From: Ascidia mentula
Lineage: Eukaryota > Chordata > Ascidiacea > Phlebobranchia > Ascidiidae
Reading direction: 5' to 3'
Assembly (NCBI GenBank): GCA_947561715.1
Contig: OX387203.1
Location: 15,128,001-15,192,000 of the forward strand
DNA: 64,000 nucleotides
The notes beneath the pieces are model-generated. The model was not told the origin of the DNA. It was given only the letters and a program-made list of their open reading frames with translations, and made no database searches. Below, one piece after another: positions 10,142 to 21,005 of this stretch. Position 1 is the stretch's first letter. The number at the start of each line of letters is the position of its first letter. The translations under genes and the position numbers were made by a program.

Positions 10142-13100
10142 TTACTGACGATCCAAACCCCAAACTTTCGGCTGAAAAAAAATCACAAAACTTTTAATTT
10201 CATCAAAATTAACGAAACCATGTTTTAATGCAAATATAAATTAAACAAATTCTTACCGGATTTTCCAGTTTTTTAATCTCTTTTCTCAAGACTCGAATAG
10301 ATTCGGAATCGAATCCGCATCCACGCAACGACAACCACCCATCCACTTTAGGGAGAATCCGACAAATATTTCCAACATCTTTTTGTTCAAACTTGTTGCG
10401 ACCCAGGTAGAGAAATCTCAACTATTTAAAATATAAAGATTGGTCGGAAATCTTTGTTTCAAACTTTTTTTGAAACAGATTTTTTTCTTAAAACCGGATT
10501 AAAATTAACTCCATGTTTACACTTTTGATTAAAAAAAGTAAGTTTCATAAAAATATCATGGATTTGAACAAATATTTATTCTCAAAGTAATGAAAACCAA
10601 CCTTGGGTCCCATCTTCATAATCGCTTCACAGATCATGTTTAAAGTTTCGGAATTAAGTCCGCATTCCCTCAACAACAGCCACAAACCGGGTTCTTGAAT
10701 CTGTGGGAGGAAATCCGCGAGAGCGAAAACATCCGAAATCTTCAGTGGGATTCCGGTTAAACTCAACTTCCCAGGACAAGAGAGGGCGATTTTATCTCTA
10801 AATATTTCGTCAACTTCCTGTAAATCTACGAGGAAATCTGAAACAGGGACAAGTTTATTAAAACAAACATGGCGGAAGTTTCATTAAATCATTAAAACTT
10901 TTTATTGCAAACTTCAAACAAGATTTCATCACTTTTAATCGGATTTAAACAAGACAAGATCCAACAAATTAATCAAATACAAAAACATTAACTTACTGGA
11001 AGGAAAACATAAACTTTATCCGACAAAAAATATGCGACCTTCCTTTAAAACTTTCAACCTGAATTAAACATTTTTATTCCATTCTCTTCTATAAGAACAA
11101 TGGAATTGCGACGTCACAATACTTACTGTGACGTCACAGTTACGTTTACAAACACGCATCACACAGACTGGAAATAAATACTAACCTCGTAACTCGTATC
11201 TACGTAAATACGATCCATGGGGCCTTTTTTCTCGCAGGTATTTCGAAAGTTTCTTCAACAACTTTTTCGCACGTTTGTCTGAAAATAACAAGATCAACAT
11301 TTACGGCAAAAATAGAAGCGCATTTGGATGGGAGAATTATTTAAACTCCCAATGTGCGTTTTCCACAAATATAACCTGCGTATATTAGATGCGTAATGAG
11401 ATGTGAGACTTTCGAAACCACGATGCCCGTTTACCCAATATAATGGTAACTTGTAGTGGAAACTGTGTGAAAGTTTAACAGCAAGCTTTTCGCGTAAAGC
11501 AACGTTGTGTAACAAATTGTAAACATGGTTTTGCAAATCGTTCAGGGCCTGTCAATGCAGACAAGTGCAACAAAACAAATATGTTACATTACAGCAGCAT
11601 CTTAACTTTGGCAATAGTTTCTTTGTCCAAGCTTTTTACACCTAAATGCCTTGTATTACTTTGCTGGTTACAATTATTACAGCAGAATGATTTTCTTATG
11701 TTTAGATGAGAAAAAAGAAAAGATTGTTTTTAATGTAACTGACTACCATGCATTTGTTCCTCATTGTTAAGTGTGGAGGATGCTGGATCACTGGAAGCAG
11801 TCTTGACTGAGGTTGATGGCAAGGTTTCTGGACTGGAACCACTTCCATCACCTGCAAAAAACAATCAAGGTGATAACTGCAATTTAATGGCACTTATGTA
11901 CACTGTAAGGGTTAACCCAATGCGAAGGCCTTACTTAATAATTTTGACAATAAATAAATTAGGTTACAGTGGCTTAACAACCAAGCTGGACCTGGGCATT
12001 CCAGGCCACTGCTCTGTCTGTGGGAGTTCGCCAGTTAGACTTTACAGCAGGGATACATAACACGAATGTCATATTTGGTTCTCCAGTGGATTTTGAAGTG
12101 ACTTCACAAACAGGTTTTAACTTTATGAAACTACTCTTTGAGTTGTGCATCCTGCTTTACTGGGAAAAGGGATTTAATTCAGCTATGCTGTATTCATAGG
12201 CTAATTACTGCTTTAAACCACACCGGGAGTCCATTTCAAAAGCAAATAAAAAAAGATGCATTTTTGGAGCCATTGAGATCTATAAATATTCTTACTGACT
12301 GCTTCAGGTACAGCAACAGCAAAATGTTTAAAAAAAGCCATAATAATTGAGAGCTGCAGACAGGGTGTACACGCACTGTTTCGGCCTATGAGGTCTCATC
12401 AGTGAAGCTGTTGACTGTGGCACTGTGCTAGCTTTTACAAAAGCAGTCACACTGATTTTCCAAACCACCGGTGGTTTTTCTTGTTTGGTACCCAGTATAA
12501 GGTACCCAATGGATTGACGTTGACCGAAAGGTTCCACAAAGTGGAAATCAGTGGCCCGGTAGTGTAAAAGCTAGCACAGTGCCACAGACAACAGCTGCAA
12601 TGATGAGACATCATAGGTCGAAACAGTGCATGTACACCCTGTCTGCAGCTCTCAAAATGTTTACATATGTGAAATGTTGTAATATTCATACCATTTGACA
12701 ATTAATTTAAGTGCCCAAAACCACAGGTTTATGCAAAACAATGGATATAATAAATACCAAAGAATTTTTGTGTTACAAAAATGGTATACTTCAGTACTTG
12801 CACTAAAAATCAGTTGAGCAACGTGTGTATATAGGGCAGAACTTACTTTTTACATGTTCTAGCTCACCACCATCTATTTGAGATATTGTGGTTGCCTTAA
12901 GCTCAGCTGCAGCAGTGGAGGTTTCACCAGCTGTAGAAACATGTGTTAAATTTACATTTACAATACATGATTGTTTAGATTAACACAACAAATGGATTGA
13001 GCTACTGTGGCATGCTTACAGCACTAAAACGTTACACACCAAGTAACAGCGGCATCACAGCCAAGACTGGTAAAGCTTCTTTTCCTGATAGCTCAAGATA

Positions 13101-16100
13101 TAAAAAAGCACTGGAGTTTGAACTCGTAACTCTGGTCATTAGGAACCATAGTTCTACCAACTAAGCTATGAAAGTTCCAAAAAATGGAAACACCCACTTT
13201 GGCTGTGATGTCACTGCCAAGAAGCAGGGAAATAAAACTCAATAATTTGAAAATTTAACCTTTTCCTGCATGTTTTCGATGTTTCTTTGAACGTCTTGAA
13301 AAAAGTCCCGCAAAAAAACCTGTTTGTTTCTTTGTGGCAGAATTGGAAGAAACTAAACAAAAATACTGAGTTTATCAAGTCAAGCATAACCATACTATAA
13401 CACATAATACACTGTTAAATCTTGTGCAGCCCAGTTTAAAAATGAAAGGATTGTTGTTATGTTATGTTTTCTGCTTTGTAAATATTTATCACCATTATCC
13501 AGCGACTGTTTTGAATGTTGGGCCTTGGAAGTTGTTGCGCCACCTAATGTTTTGGATGAAGACGATTCGATATTTCTTGAAGCCAAACCATCCCTGAAAG
13601 CTTTAAAACAATGTGTTGAAATATATAGCATAGCATATATATATATCATTTATTTTCATTTTTTGTAGACTTTAGTGAAGTGTTGTAATATTCATACCAT
13701 TTAACAATTAATTTATGTGCCTTAAACCACAGGTTTATGTAAAACAATGATTATAATAAATACCAACGAATATATGAATGCAAAACATGGTGGCAACATT
13801 ACACTCCAGTTTGTGTTGTAAAAATGTTATACTTCGTTTCTTGCACTAAAAATCAGTTAAGCAACGTGCGTATATAGGGCAGAACTTACTTTTTACATGT
13901 CCCAGCTCACCACCATTAATTTGAGATATTCTGGTTGCCCCAAGCTCAGCTGCAGCAGTGGAAGTTTCACCAGCTGTAGAAACATATGTATTACAAATCA
14001 TAAACAAGATATACTGGGATACCATCTGTTTGCCAGTGCCTTGATAAAACAGAGTACAAACATTTGCTAAAATTCTAGTAAAATTTTAAATAATTGTTCC
14101 AGTGGTTCTCAACCTGTAAGGGCTTTTAAGTGGTGTGCATAAAAAATTGCAACATAGACAAATTCCATCCAAAAATGCCAATCGTGTGAAATTGCATGCT
14201 GTGGCATGTGTCATGAACTTTCAATGGGCATTAAATCCTGTTTCTGGTTTTTATTTGGCATTTTGATATTCAGTTCAAAGTACAACACAACCATGCTTTA
14301 ACACACAATACACTGTCAAATCTTGTGCAGCACAGTTTAAAAATGTAGGCATTGTTGTTGGTTATGTTTCACTCAAATAGTTTTCTGCTTCAAAAACATT
14401 TACCACCATTTTCCGGCGACTGTTTTGAAAGTTGGGCCTTGGAATTTGTTGCGCCATCTAATGTTTTGGATGAAGTAGATTTTACATTTGTTGAAGCCAA
14501 ACCTTCTCTGCAAGCTGTAAAACAATGAGTCACAATATATAGTATAGCATATAATATATCTTTCTTTTTCTATCAATTACAAGTTCATTGCTTAGTACTC
14601 AGCAAAGTTTTGTCAGCAAAAAAGATAACAGAAACACATTTTTAATACACAAATACCAAATATACATAGTACTGACGGATTTTATGCATCTTGGAAATTG
14701 TCGTACCGCTAACAGCACTATTGACAGGATCAGATTCTGAGCTGGTTTCACTATGTCCACTTCCAGATGCTTTGATTGAAAATTATAAAATAAAAATAAT
14801 GGTCATTAAAGCACAAACTTTCCAATGTGCTGCACATACCTGGTTTGTGTCCGAGTAAAAGGCCACACACAAAACGACGAACCATTGCCCAATGGGGTTT
14901 GTTAATCAAATCGTCAACGATTTGATCAAATTCTTCATCTGACATGAACATAGAAATGTAGTATGCACCAAACATTTCCTGCAGAACTTGATGAAGGTAG
15001 TAGAAGAGAACATCTCTCCCATCAAAGACTCTACGACTGGGAAACCATGAGAACTTTGCCATTTTGAACACTACATCCTGTACTTTTACATCTTCTAAAC
15101 CTACTTTTTGAAGGTCATCATGTGTGAACACAACGGTTTTGCGAACCATGCCTTCATATGCCATTTGGCTAAGTGGCAACTTGAGGTTTTCTAATTTCTC
15201 TCCTTTTGCATGCTCAGAGTGACCAAGTTGTTGCAAAACGACATCAAATACATTAGTTATAGTGGAAACACTGTGCACCTCACCAAATAACCCAGCATAA
15301 ACAATAAATTGTAAAAGCATTGGATTGCGGCATAAATCAAGCAATTGTGGAGATTTAGTTGCAAGTTTGTTCCACAGTTTATTTGCTTTATCACCTGAGT
15401 AACTATCAAACAGTGTCTTTGCATCCTCAGGAGAAAGATCACTGACATAAATTGTTGGCTTAGGTCGGAGTCCTAATGGTATTGATAGCAATGAGTGGGG
15501 CCGAGAAGTAAAAATCAATTTAGATTTTGGAAAAAATTGCCTGCTGCAAAGGTTAGCAACAAGCTGTTGTACTGGCAAGGGAGTGTGATACTTCTCATTT
15601 ACAGGTGCCATGTTTTCTAGTGTCCAGGTTGCCTGATCTAATCCATCAAAAATAAAAGCACACTTTTCTGGGTTGTTTATCATCCACTGGAAAACCAAAC
15701 TGAGTGTTTCCTGTGAAGCACGGTTGAACTGGTTATCCAGCAGAAGCTCCTGCAAAGTAAGCTTTCTATCGCCGTAGTTTAAATGCATGAACCGAAGATG
15801 AAGCACTAAGTGATCTTCTGTTTCTAGTTGCCTGCATAATCTCTTTGAAAGAGTGGTTTTGCCGCATCCAGCCAGTCCAAGGAAAGCTAGAAATATGCCT
15901 TGCTGGTTGTGTTCTTTGAACCTTGAAACTAGTTGGGAAAATTTGATGTGTTCACCAACAAATCGAGCTTTGCCCCCCTTCCTTGTAGATGGCTGAAACT
16001 TATTTTCCTTTTGAGGATCAATTCCTTTGTAAATATCAGTATCTATCAGTGTTGGTTGAACCTCTGGTATTTCAACCTTTTGCAACTCTTCACTGTAAGG

Positions 16101-19100
16101 GACAACATCGGGATCAAGATTTTCAAGCTGATACCTTTTGATTTCATCAACTGCCTGTTGCAACTTTTCTTCTGCAAATTTTAAACAGGTTTTTCAGATA
16201 ATAAATGCATGTTACAGTGGTTTTTAGACAAAACAGTGGGCTCTAGCATCTATGTTTGGCTGGTATAATTTTATTGCAGCATGCTGCATAACCACAACGC
16301 AAATTGAGGATTAGTGTTTATCTGTCAAATTATATTGTAATGGTAACGTTTAATGCCACAGAAAATTGATAAAATCCCCAAGTACAAAAACGGGAAAAAA
16401 TTGTCTGCTGTTAGTTTTTAGCAAACCGTATAATGTATCATCATATTTTCATTTCACATGCTTGTTTACGAAGTTTTAGTTGTTCTAACTCTTATTTTTC
16501 GTCAATTTATGTAACTACTTTGCTTCGTAGGAGTAGGAACAAACATAATTTCAGATGACATCGACAAACATCACAGAGTGTTTTTAGTTGTGACAGGCAA
16601 ATTTCGAGTTGTGACTCCCTGATTGGTTGGATTTTTACCCACAATGCAGTATACCTAATGGAGCTTAAAAAAACTGCTGAAGGACGCATATTGGTTTTTC
16701 TATGAAAATATGTTTGACAGCGGAAAATTTGCACCTTGTATTTAATCCTCTGTCACAAAAGAAGGACGTCACAAAGCAATCAGTGATGCATGGGGTTCAA
16801 TTTTACGTTTGAGCACATGTGCCGTAGCTTGGACTAAGTTAGTAGTCTCTGCTTGGACGAATTTGAGCCAGTTTTAGGCAGTTTTAAGTAGAGTTTTGGG
16901 TGTTTTAAGTCAGGTTGTTACGTGGTAACGGTTGCTGTATAAAATTGAGCTGATAAGGCGGTTCAATCTTGAGGCTATATCTGCAGAATAATCAAAGACT
17001 TATGAATTACAAAAAAATTCTGGTCCAAGAACACCATCGGTGACGGGACCTGCAGCCAACATGATGTCTGACGGAAGTCAATGTTCATAACGAAAGTGAT
17101 GTTTCAATCCTGCTATAACTGACAAATCGCATCCTAAAAGCATGAGCAATCAGTCATGTTGTGTAGCAGCCTACTGTTAATGCCACAGTTCTAACCCGCT
17201 TTATAGCCAAGTTAAATAATGTGAGTGATATTTTTCATTATTGTTGAAACTTTCTATTAGTTATGTTCCTCAATCGAAATCATAATCACTCAGCAAAACT
17301 TGGTGAAACAAGTCAGGTTTTTTTACAAAGTTGTGTATTTTGTGCTTTTTCAGAGGAAGAACTTTCAGCGATTGTATGAGAGTGTTTCCGTTCCACAGTC
17401 AGCAAAAAAAGCTTAATCGTAGACAAACGTAGGTGTTTTAGCTAAAGTGTTTGTTTTACATGTTGGCCAAACAAGCGTGAAGAAAATTCCTCACTTTCTA
17501 AGCCCATGTCATCGGCGTGAAAATGCCTTGGACTTACAGGCACCGTAGCTTCATTTGACAGTTTGGCTTAACACTAGATACAGTAAACTGGAATCTTCTG
17601 TCCACCGTAATCCATATTGGAAATAGCTGTCCCTGTACTGTCGTATCTACCAACTGATTTAAACGTTTTCACAAACACTTTACTTCCCGTATGTTTGCTC
17701 AGTTTCGCTTGTCACAGCTACAAAAATATGTTCCACACTTGTCCTCAAGTGGTTTGTAAAATGGTTACGTAGGTTGTTTGTGATGTCACGAGGTTATGAG
17801 TTGAGAGTTAACTATCAAAACATTTAATGGCTTGATGCCACATAACCAAAATGTTTGCAGTGGCAACATATAAGCGCATGTGTAGAATGGTTTCATATCT
17901 CCGTCGAAACTATTTTATCAATTTTTCGCGGCACACACAGTTTGCGAAACCTGTTAAACGCATTATTCTGACTAGCTGTAAAGTGCACTATTCGTTCAAG
18001 TAGACAAAAATGATCGCATTCTCATCATGATTCTACAAGGGAAGTGAGAGCTCCCGAGCATCTGGATCCAAACACAAATTACTAAACACATAAAAGTATC
18101 TGAAAACGTTTTTACACCTTTCACGCAAAAAGGTCACGGACAGCATGCTTTCGTCTTCAATGCTGAAGTCAGACACATTCTTATTTTAATCGGAATATTG
18201 CTTTCCTTAAAAGCAGAGGTCGGTGTTGTGACAACCAAGACATGCACGCCCACAGCCTTCTAGTATCATGCTGAACGACAGAACTTTTTGCTCGCACTTG
18301 CATTTCGCCCCAACAACAACCGTAACTGGAACTTAAGTGCTCTGTACACCAGAGGCGTTTGATGGTTGCGGCTGACGATGCGTAGCGGTCGCCGATTTTT
18401 CCGCGCTTTTGGAAGCGCCAAGAGGCTTTACACTAGCAGTGCGATTGTCGCCACCGCGGCAAATCATTTCAATATCTACAGCGTCTTTGTGTCGTAAAAA
18501 CGTCAATGGGAAACTTCTGTTAATTTTATTTTTTACGACAATTGACTTATTGATCTATTTTATATTCATGTACGGAGAGTTTCCTTACGAAATATGTATT
18601 ATTTGCTTCGCTTTTACTTGTGGAAGAGCAAATGACTATGTTAGTGTCACTGATTTACAATATTTTGTGATGTACAATAAAAAAAAAACGTTTTCCAATG
18701 TCCAAAAATTAAATACCGCAAAACAATTTGCGCCATTTTCAACAATAAATTTTATCACCAAACACTCAATATAGGTACAAATAGAATTGTTTAAAACCAC
18801 CTAAAATAAATCATAACTAGCCAAATACCGAACGAAAAAGAGCTTCGGGTCATTGCGGCTGAAGTTAAATCAGTTTTAACTCCGCCGTCAGAGGCTTCGA
18901 GCGAGAAAATCACGCCGTCAAGGCCATGGCCACGTTTGGTGTGAATCATGCTACAGGCAGTCACTATCTCCGTGGTATATGTTAATTGCTCCTGCTCAGT
19001 AACTTAATACATAAAAGCCAACGATGTACATTTACATGAACTTGCGTTTCGTGACATAGAACCAGATTTCCATAGCAATGCATCATGCATGGCAACCTAA

Positions 19101-19824
19101 CTGATCATTGGTAGCAAAATTGCTGACAACCATAAACAAAATTTGTAGAATTCAGTGAAACATTATCTGCAGTGACAATTTTAATGTGATGATTTCCACG
19201 TCATTTTATCAGAGTCTAACGGTCTTAGTCACATAATATGGTCAATTCGATTCTATGTTGTTGCTGAGGCAAGACACAGATATTAGTAAATGAGTCGCAT
19301 TTAAGCTAATATTTTTGTCTTCTCCAAATGGTCGTAAATAGATGCAAAATCAGTTGGGGTTCGACTTGAATACAAGCATTTGTATTCCAAACTTCCCTAG
19401 TAAAACTCCCTACCTCGTTTAACTTCTGATTCTGCAATGGTTGTTTTCTGATAATGGTAATGATGTTCTTCAACAGTCTGATGCAGATGTTCTTCTACAG
19501 TCTGATGTAGATGATGTTCTTCTACAGTCTGATGCAGATGTTCTTCCACAGTCTGATGGTGATGTACGTCACCAGTATGTAGGTGTAGGTTCTGGAATGG
19601 AACCAGCAAAAAGTTACCAAACACACAAATATTAATCGTCCAAAAAGACAGCATGGCCATTGAAATCTTTCAAAATCCATTACTGTTTCTAATCTGCCCA
19701 CATGCGTGCTTGATTTTCTCCAACCCCGACCACCAGTACAGCAAATCTTAATATTCAAGAACAACAAGCTTACCTCGGCAACAATGTTTTGTGGGTTTCC
19801 TCCTTCTGTTTGTCGTTCGGCCAT
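10142..19824 (-). CDS. NLR1: His-rich/NACHT/Ser-Thr linker/LRR protein, 878 aa model
   Basis: Spliced NLR-type innate immune receptor, presumably cytosolic. My exon model on the minus strand is 19774-19824, 19414-19591, 14840-16171, 14707-14769, 14407-14514, 13890-13973, 13493-13600, 12847-12930, 11747-11851, 11186-11278, 10602-10837, 10257-10421 and 10142-10171. All junctions have GT/AG sites and matching phases. The sum is 2637 bases with one terminal stop. Domains: leader MAERQTEGGNPQNIVAE; four LHQTVEEH-type repeats; NACHT with Walker A GLAGCGKTT (about 175-183), Walker B FIFDGLD (about 249-255), sensor FTSRP, and the winged-helix motif YLHQVLQEMFGAYY; Ser/Thr-rich linker (about 521-704); Lys/Arg-rich exon (about 705-735); two LRR exons (about 736-869). 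The linker has no recognised domain. The 3.2-kb intron after exon 2 could hide an extra phase-1 exon. The NACHT call is firm; the His-rich N-terminus rests on splicing logic. Confidence 0.82.
12353..12408 (-). ncRNA. hammerhead ribozyme candidate, type I, core intact
   Basis: Read on the minus strand: GCTTCA, CTGATGA, GACC, loop TCATA, GGCC, GAAA, CAG, loop, CTG, TC, TGCAGC. All core positions of the hammerhead are present (CTGATGA, GAAA, and GTC at the cleavage site). Stem I (GCTTCA/TGCAGC) has one mismatch and stem II (GACC/GGCC) one. Stem III is ACAG/CTGT, closed by a loop, with stem I open, which makes it type I. It lies on the sense strand of NLR1, inside an intron. Of the copies here, this is the most likely to be active. 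Confidence 0.65.
12594..12649 (+). ncRNA. hammerhead-ribozyme-like sequence, opposed partner
   Basis: GCTGCA/TGCAGC stem I is perfect, stem II ends GGTC, and GAAAC and CTGTC are intact. The core reads ATGATGA, so C3 is changed to A, which should abolish cleavage. It faces the copy at 12353-12408. Confidence 0.6.
12660..14550 (-). repeat. internal tandem duplication of two exon modules plus introns in NLR1
   Basis: Two blocks of about 1 kb (12660-13680 and 13680-14550) have similar introns (TGTTGTAATATTCATACC starts both) and similar exons. Module A exons (12847-12930 and 13890-13973, 84 bp) encode GETSTAAAEL. Module B exons (13493-13600 and 14407-14514, 108 bp) encode a Ser/Lys-rich segment with SKTL and SKQS. 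All are phase 1-1, so gain or loss keeps the frame. NLR2 and NLR3 keep the same B-A-B-A order. Confidence 0.85.
13107..13176 (-). pseudogene. tRNA-like relic in an NLR1 intron
   Basis: The minus strand has an A-box-like TAGCTTAGTTGGTAGAA and a B-box-like GAGTTCAAACTCC at tRNA spacing. The anticodon stem is imperfect (TGGTT/GACCA with a six-base loop) and the acceptor strands do not pair. Copies lie at 38893-38958 and, partly deleted, near 57788-57843. It is a tRNA-derived remnant and not a working tRNA. Confidence 0.45.
17025..17090 (-). mobile_element. LTR retrotransposon fossil fragment
   Basis: About 65 bases match, in the other orientation, the leader part of the fossil copies at 5090-5160 and 48905-48960. 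It is part of an insertion in the NLR1 intron (about 17025-17260) that is absent from units 2 and 3. The fragment is broken and undateable on its own. Confidence 0.4.
19461..19558 (-). repeat. coding minisatellite, four units (NLR1)
   Basis: Four units of the LHQTVEEH-encoding 24-bp repeat. One junction carries an extra in-frame codon (EEHHLHQ). It sits in exon 19414-19591 of NLR1. Confidence 0.9.
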
Positions 19825-19890
19825 TCTTGGATTAGCAGGTGTAGGTTTGTATTGCAAGTACAGTATAGAAATATATTACACATATATACA
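19825..19890 (-). promoter_or_regulatory. putative NLR1 promoter / 5' leader
   Basis: Upstream of the ATG the minus strand reads TATATATG and ATATATTTCTATACTG, then CACCTGCTAATCCAAG directly before AATGGCC. The same layout precedes the ATG of NLR0, NLR2 and NLR3. The AT-rich motifs could be a TATA element. The CTAAT followed by an AG immediately before the ATG could instead be a splice acceptor. Neither is proven. Confidence 0.35.
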
Positions 19891-20134
19891 AGCTGTGTAA
19901 AAATTTTGTATGCAGTTATGATGCAACAATGATGTAAATTGTTTCTCATCCAATGTTTTCATTCTGAAATACAAATATTTTATCTCAAACTAATCACGAA
20001 ATTCGCCTAAGTCAGAATTTCGTAAAATTTTTGGGCTGCAGGCCTTTTGTATTCATATTGTTTTTCTCGGCCCGCAATCATATGTTTCATGAATTTTTCC
20101 GCTTTCTCAGGGTGGAAGGCAAAAGAAAGCAAAA

Positions 20135-20300
20135 ATTGTTCGGCCATTCTTGGATTAGCAGTTAGCTTCGTATCGCAAGTACAGTATAGATATATATTAC
20201 ACATATATACAAGCTATGTGAAAATGTGTATGCAGTTAAGATGCAACAAGGATGTAAATTGTTTCTGCTCCAGTTTTTGTCACACAGTTGGAAATATTCA
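20135..20300 (-). repeat. duplicated copy of the NLR 5' leader with a second MAEQ start
   Basis: The sequence around the NLR1 first exon (CTAATCCAAGAATGGCCGAA and the upstream TACTGTACTTGC) recurs here about 330 bases upstream. After ATGGCCGAACAA it diverges and stays open for 66 codons (20007-20204), with no histidine-rich exon attached. It is probably a partial tandem duplication of the promoter and first exon; whether it is transcribed is unknown. Confidence 0.5.
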
Positions 20301-20828
20301 TACACTTTGGTAAATAAACACACATATACTTATGCATGTATTTAAAACACACATACTCATGTCATGAACATAAAAGTAAACTAATGTATTGCAGATAACA
20401 GAAAAAAAACTAAAGTACACATATTTGGTCACTACAGTAAGCAGTGCCAGGCAAAGTAAGCAACAATATGTTTGATTTATTCAAGCCAGTATTGAAGATT
20501 GCAGGCAAGAAAAAACGTTTGTTTCCGCCGTTTGGCATCTTGCGTTGAAATAGCGGAACTGACTGCTTGTAACTTGCTATAGTTTTACAAATTATTCTAC
20601 AAGCAACAACAGGATTTAATGTGAGTAGTTGTAACTATGGGAATTCAACTTGTGTCAGTTCTCAAAGTAGGCACCGCATGTAAGAATGGTAGATGCTCTA
20701 TAACCACCATACAGACGGGCGATAGGGATTTTCCTATTTCATGCGTGGCTACTTTAAGAATGGTCCTCGTCCTTTCAGGTAATTGAGACGGGAAATGAGT
20801 CATGCGATTGGCAGCATTCAGTCAAAAG
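20301..20828. other. spacer, no gene seen
   Basis: Up to about 20690 this is the upstream flank shared with 3747-4287. The remainder is unique in the window. No coding exon or RNA gene is supported. Confidence 0.4.
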
Positions 20829-21005
20829 CAGTGGTGGAATTCAATTTTTTCAGCCGGTTTTATCACAAAAGTTATATTTTTCAGCGGGTTCTGTTACAAA
20901 AAGTCATATTGACAGCAACCAGTAATGCTAACCGGTTCGCTGATCTCATAAAATTTCGTGAGACAGTTCTATGAACCGGTGCGAACCGGCTGAATCCCAC
21001 CACTG
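20829..21005. mobile_element. hAT MITE, 177 bp
   Basis: Ends are CAGTGGTGGAATTCAATTTT and, on the other strand, CAGTGGTGGGATTCAGCCGG. The flanks GTCAAAAG and GTCACAAA match at 6 of 8 positions, as expected for hAT insertion. It is non-autonomous. Confidence 0.8.

Larger units (their letters stand above)
12351..12655. mobile_element. palindromic element carrying two opposed hammerhead motifs
   Basis: The left arm starts GAGAGCTGCAGACAGGGTG and the right arm ends with its complement. The arms are about 130 bp, with only a few differences, around a short centre containing GGTACCCAGTATA. Each arm contains a hammerhead-like sequence, in opposite orientations. It lies in the NLR1 intron between exons 12847-12930 and 11747-11851. 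Unit 2 has a shorter copy at 38173-38446. Confidence 0.65.

Noticed and set aside
14100-14150. CAGTGGTTCTCAACC at 14100 (also 39901 and 58753) as a hAT element end
   Set aside because: Only one end is visible and no right terminus or duplication was found; too little to call an element.
17540-17715. Open frame on the minus strand reading KVFVKTFKSVGRYDSTG, reminiscent of the start of ubiquitin (QIFVKTL)
   Set aside because: The resemblance covers only about eight residues, the frame differs by one base between copies just upstream, no good acceptor precedes it, and it ends in a stop without a fitting donor.
18409-18774. 121-codon plus-strand frame
   Set aside because: The homologous stretch in NLR0 (600-950) and NLR2 (43915-44090) does not keep the frame; it is intron sequence.
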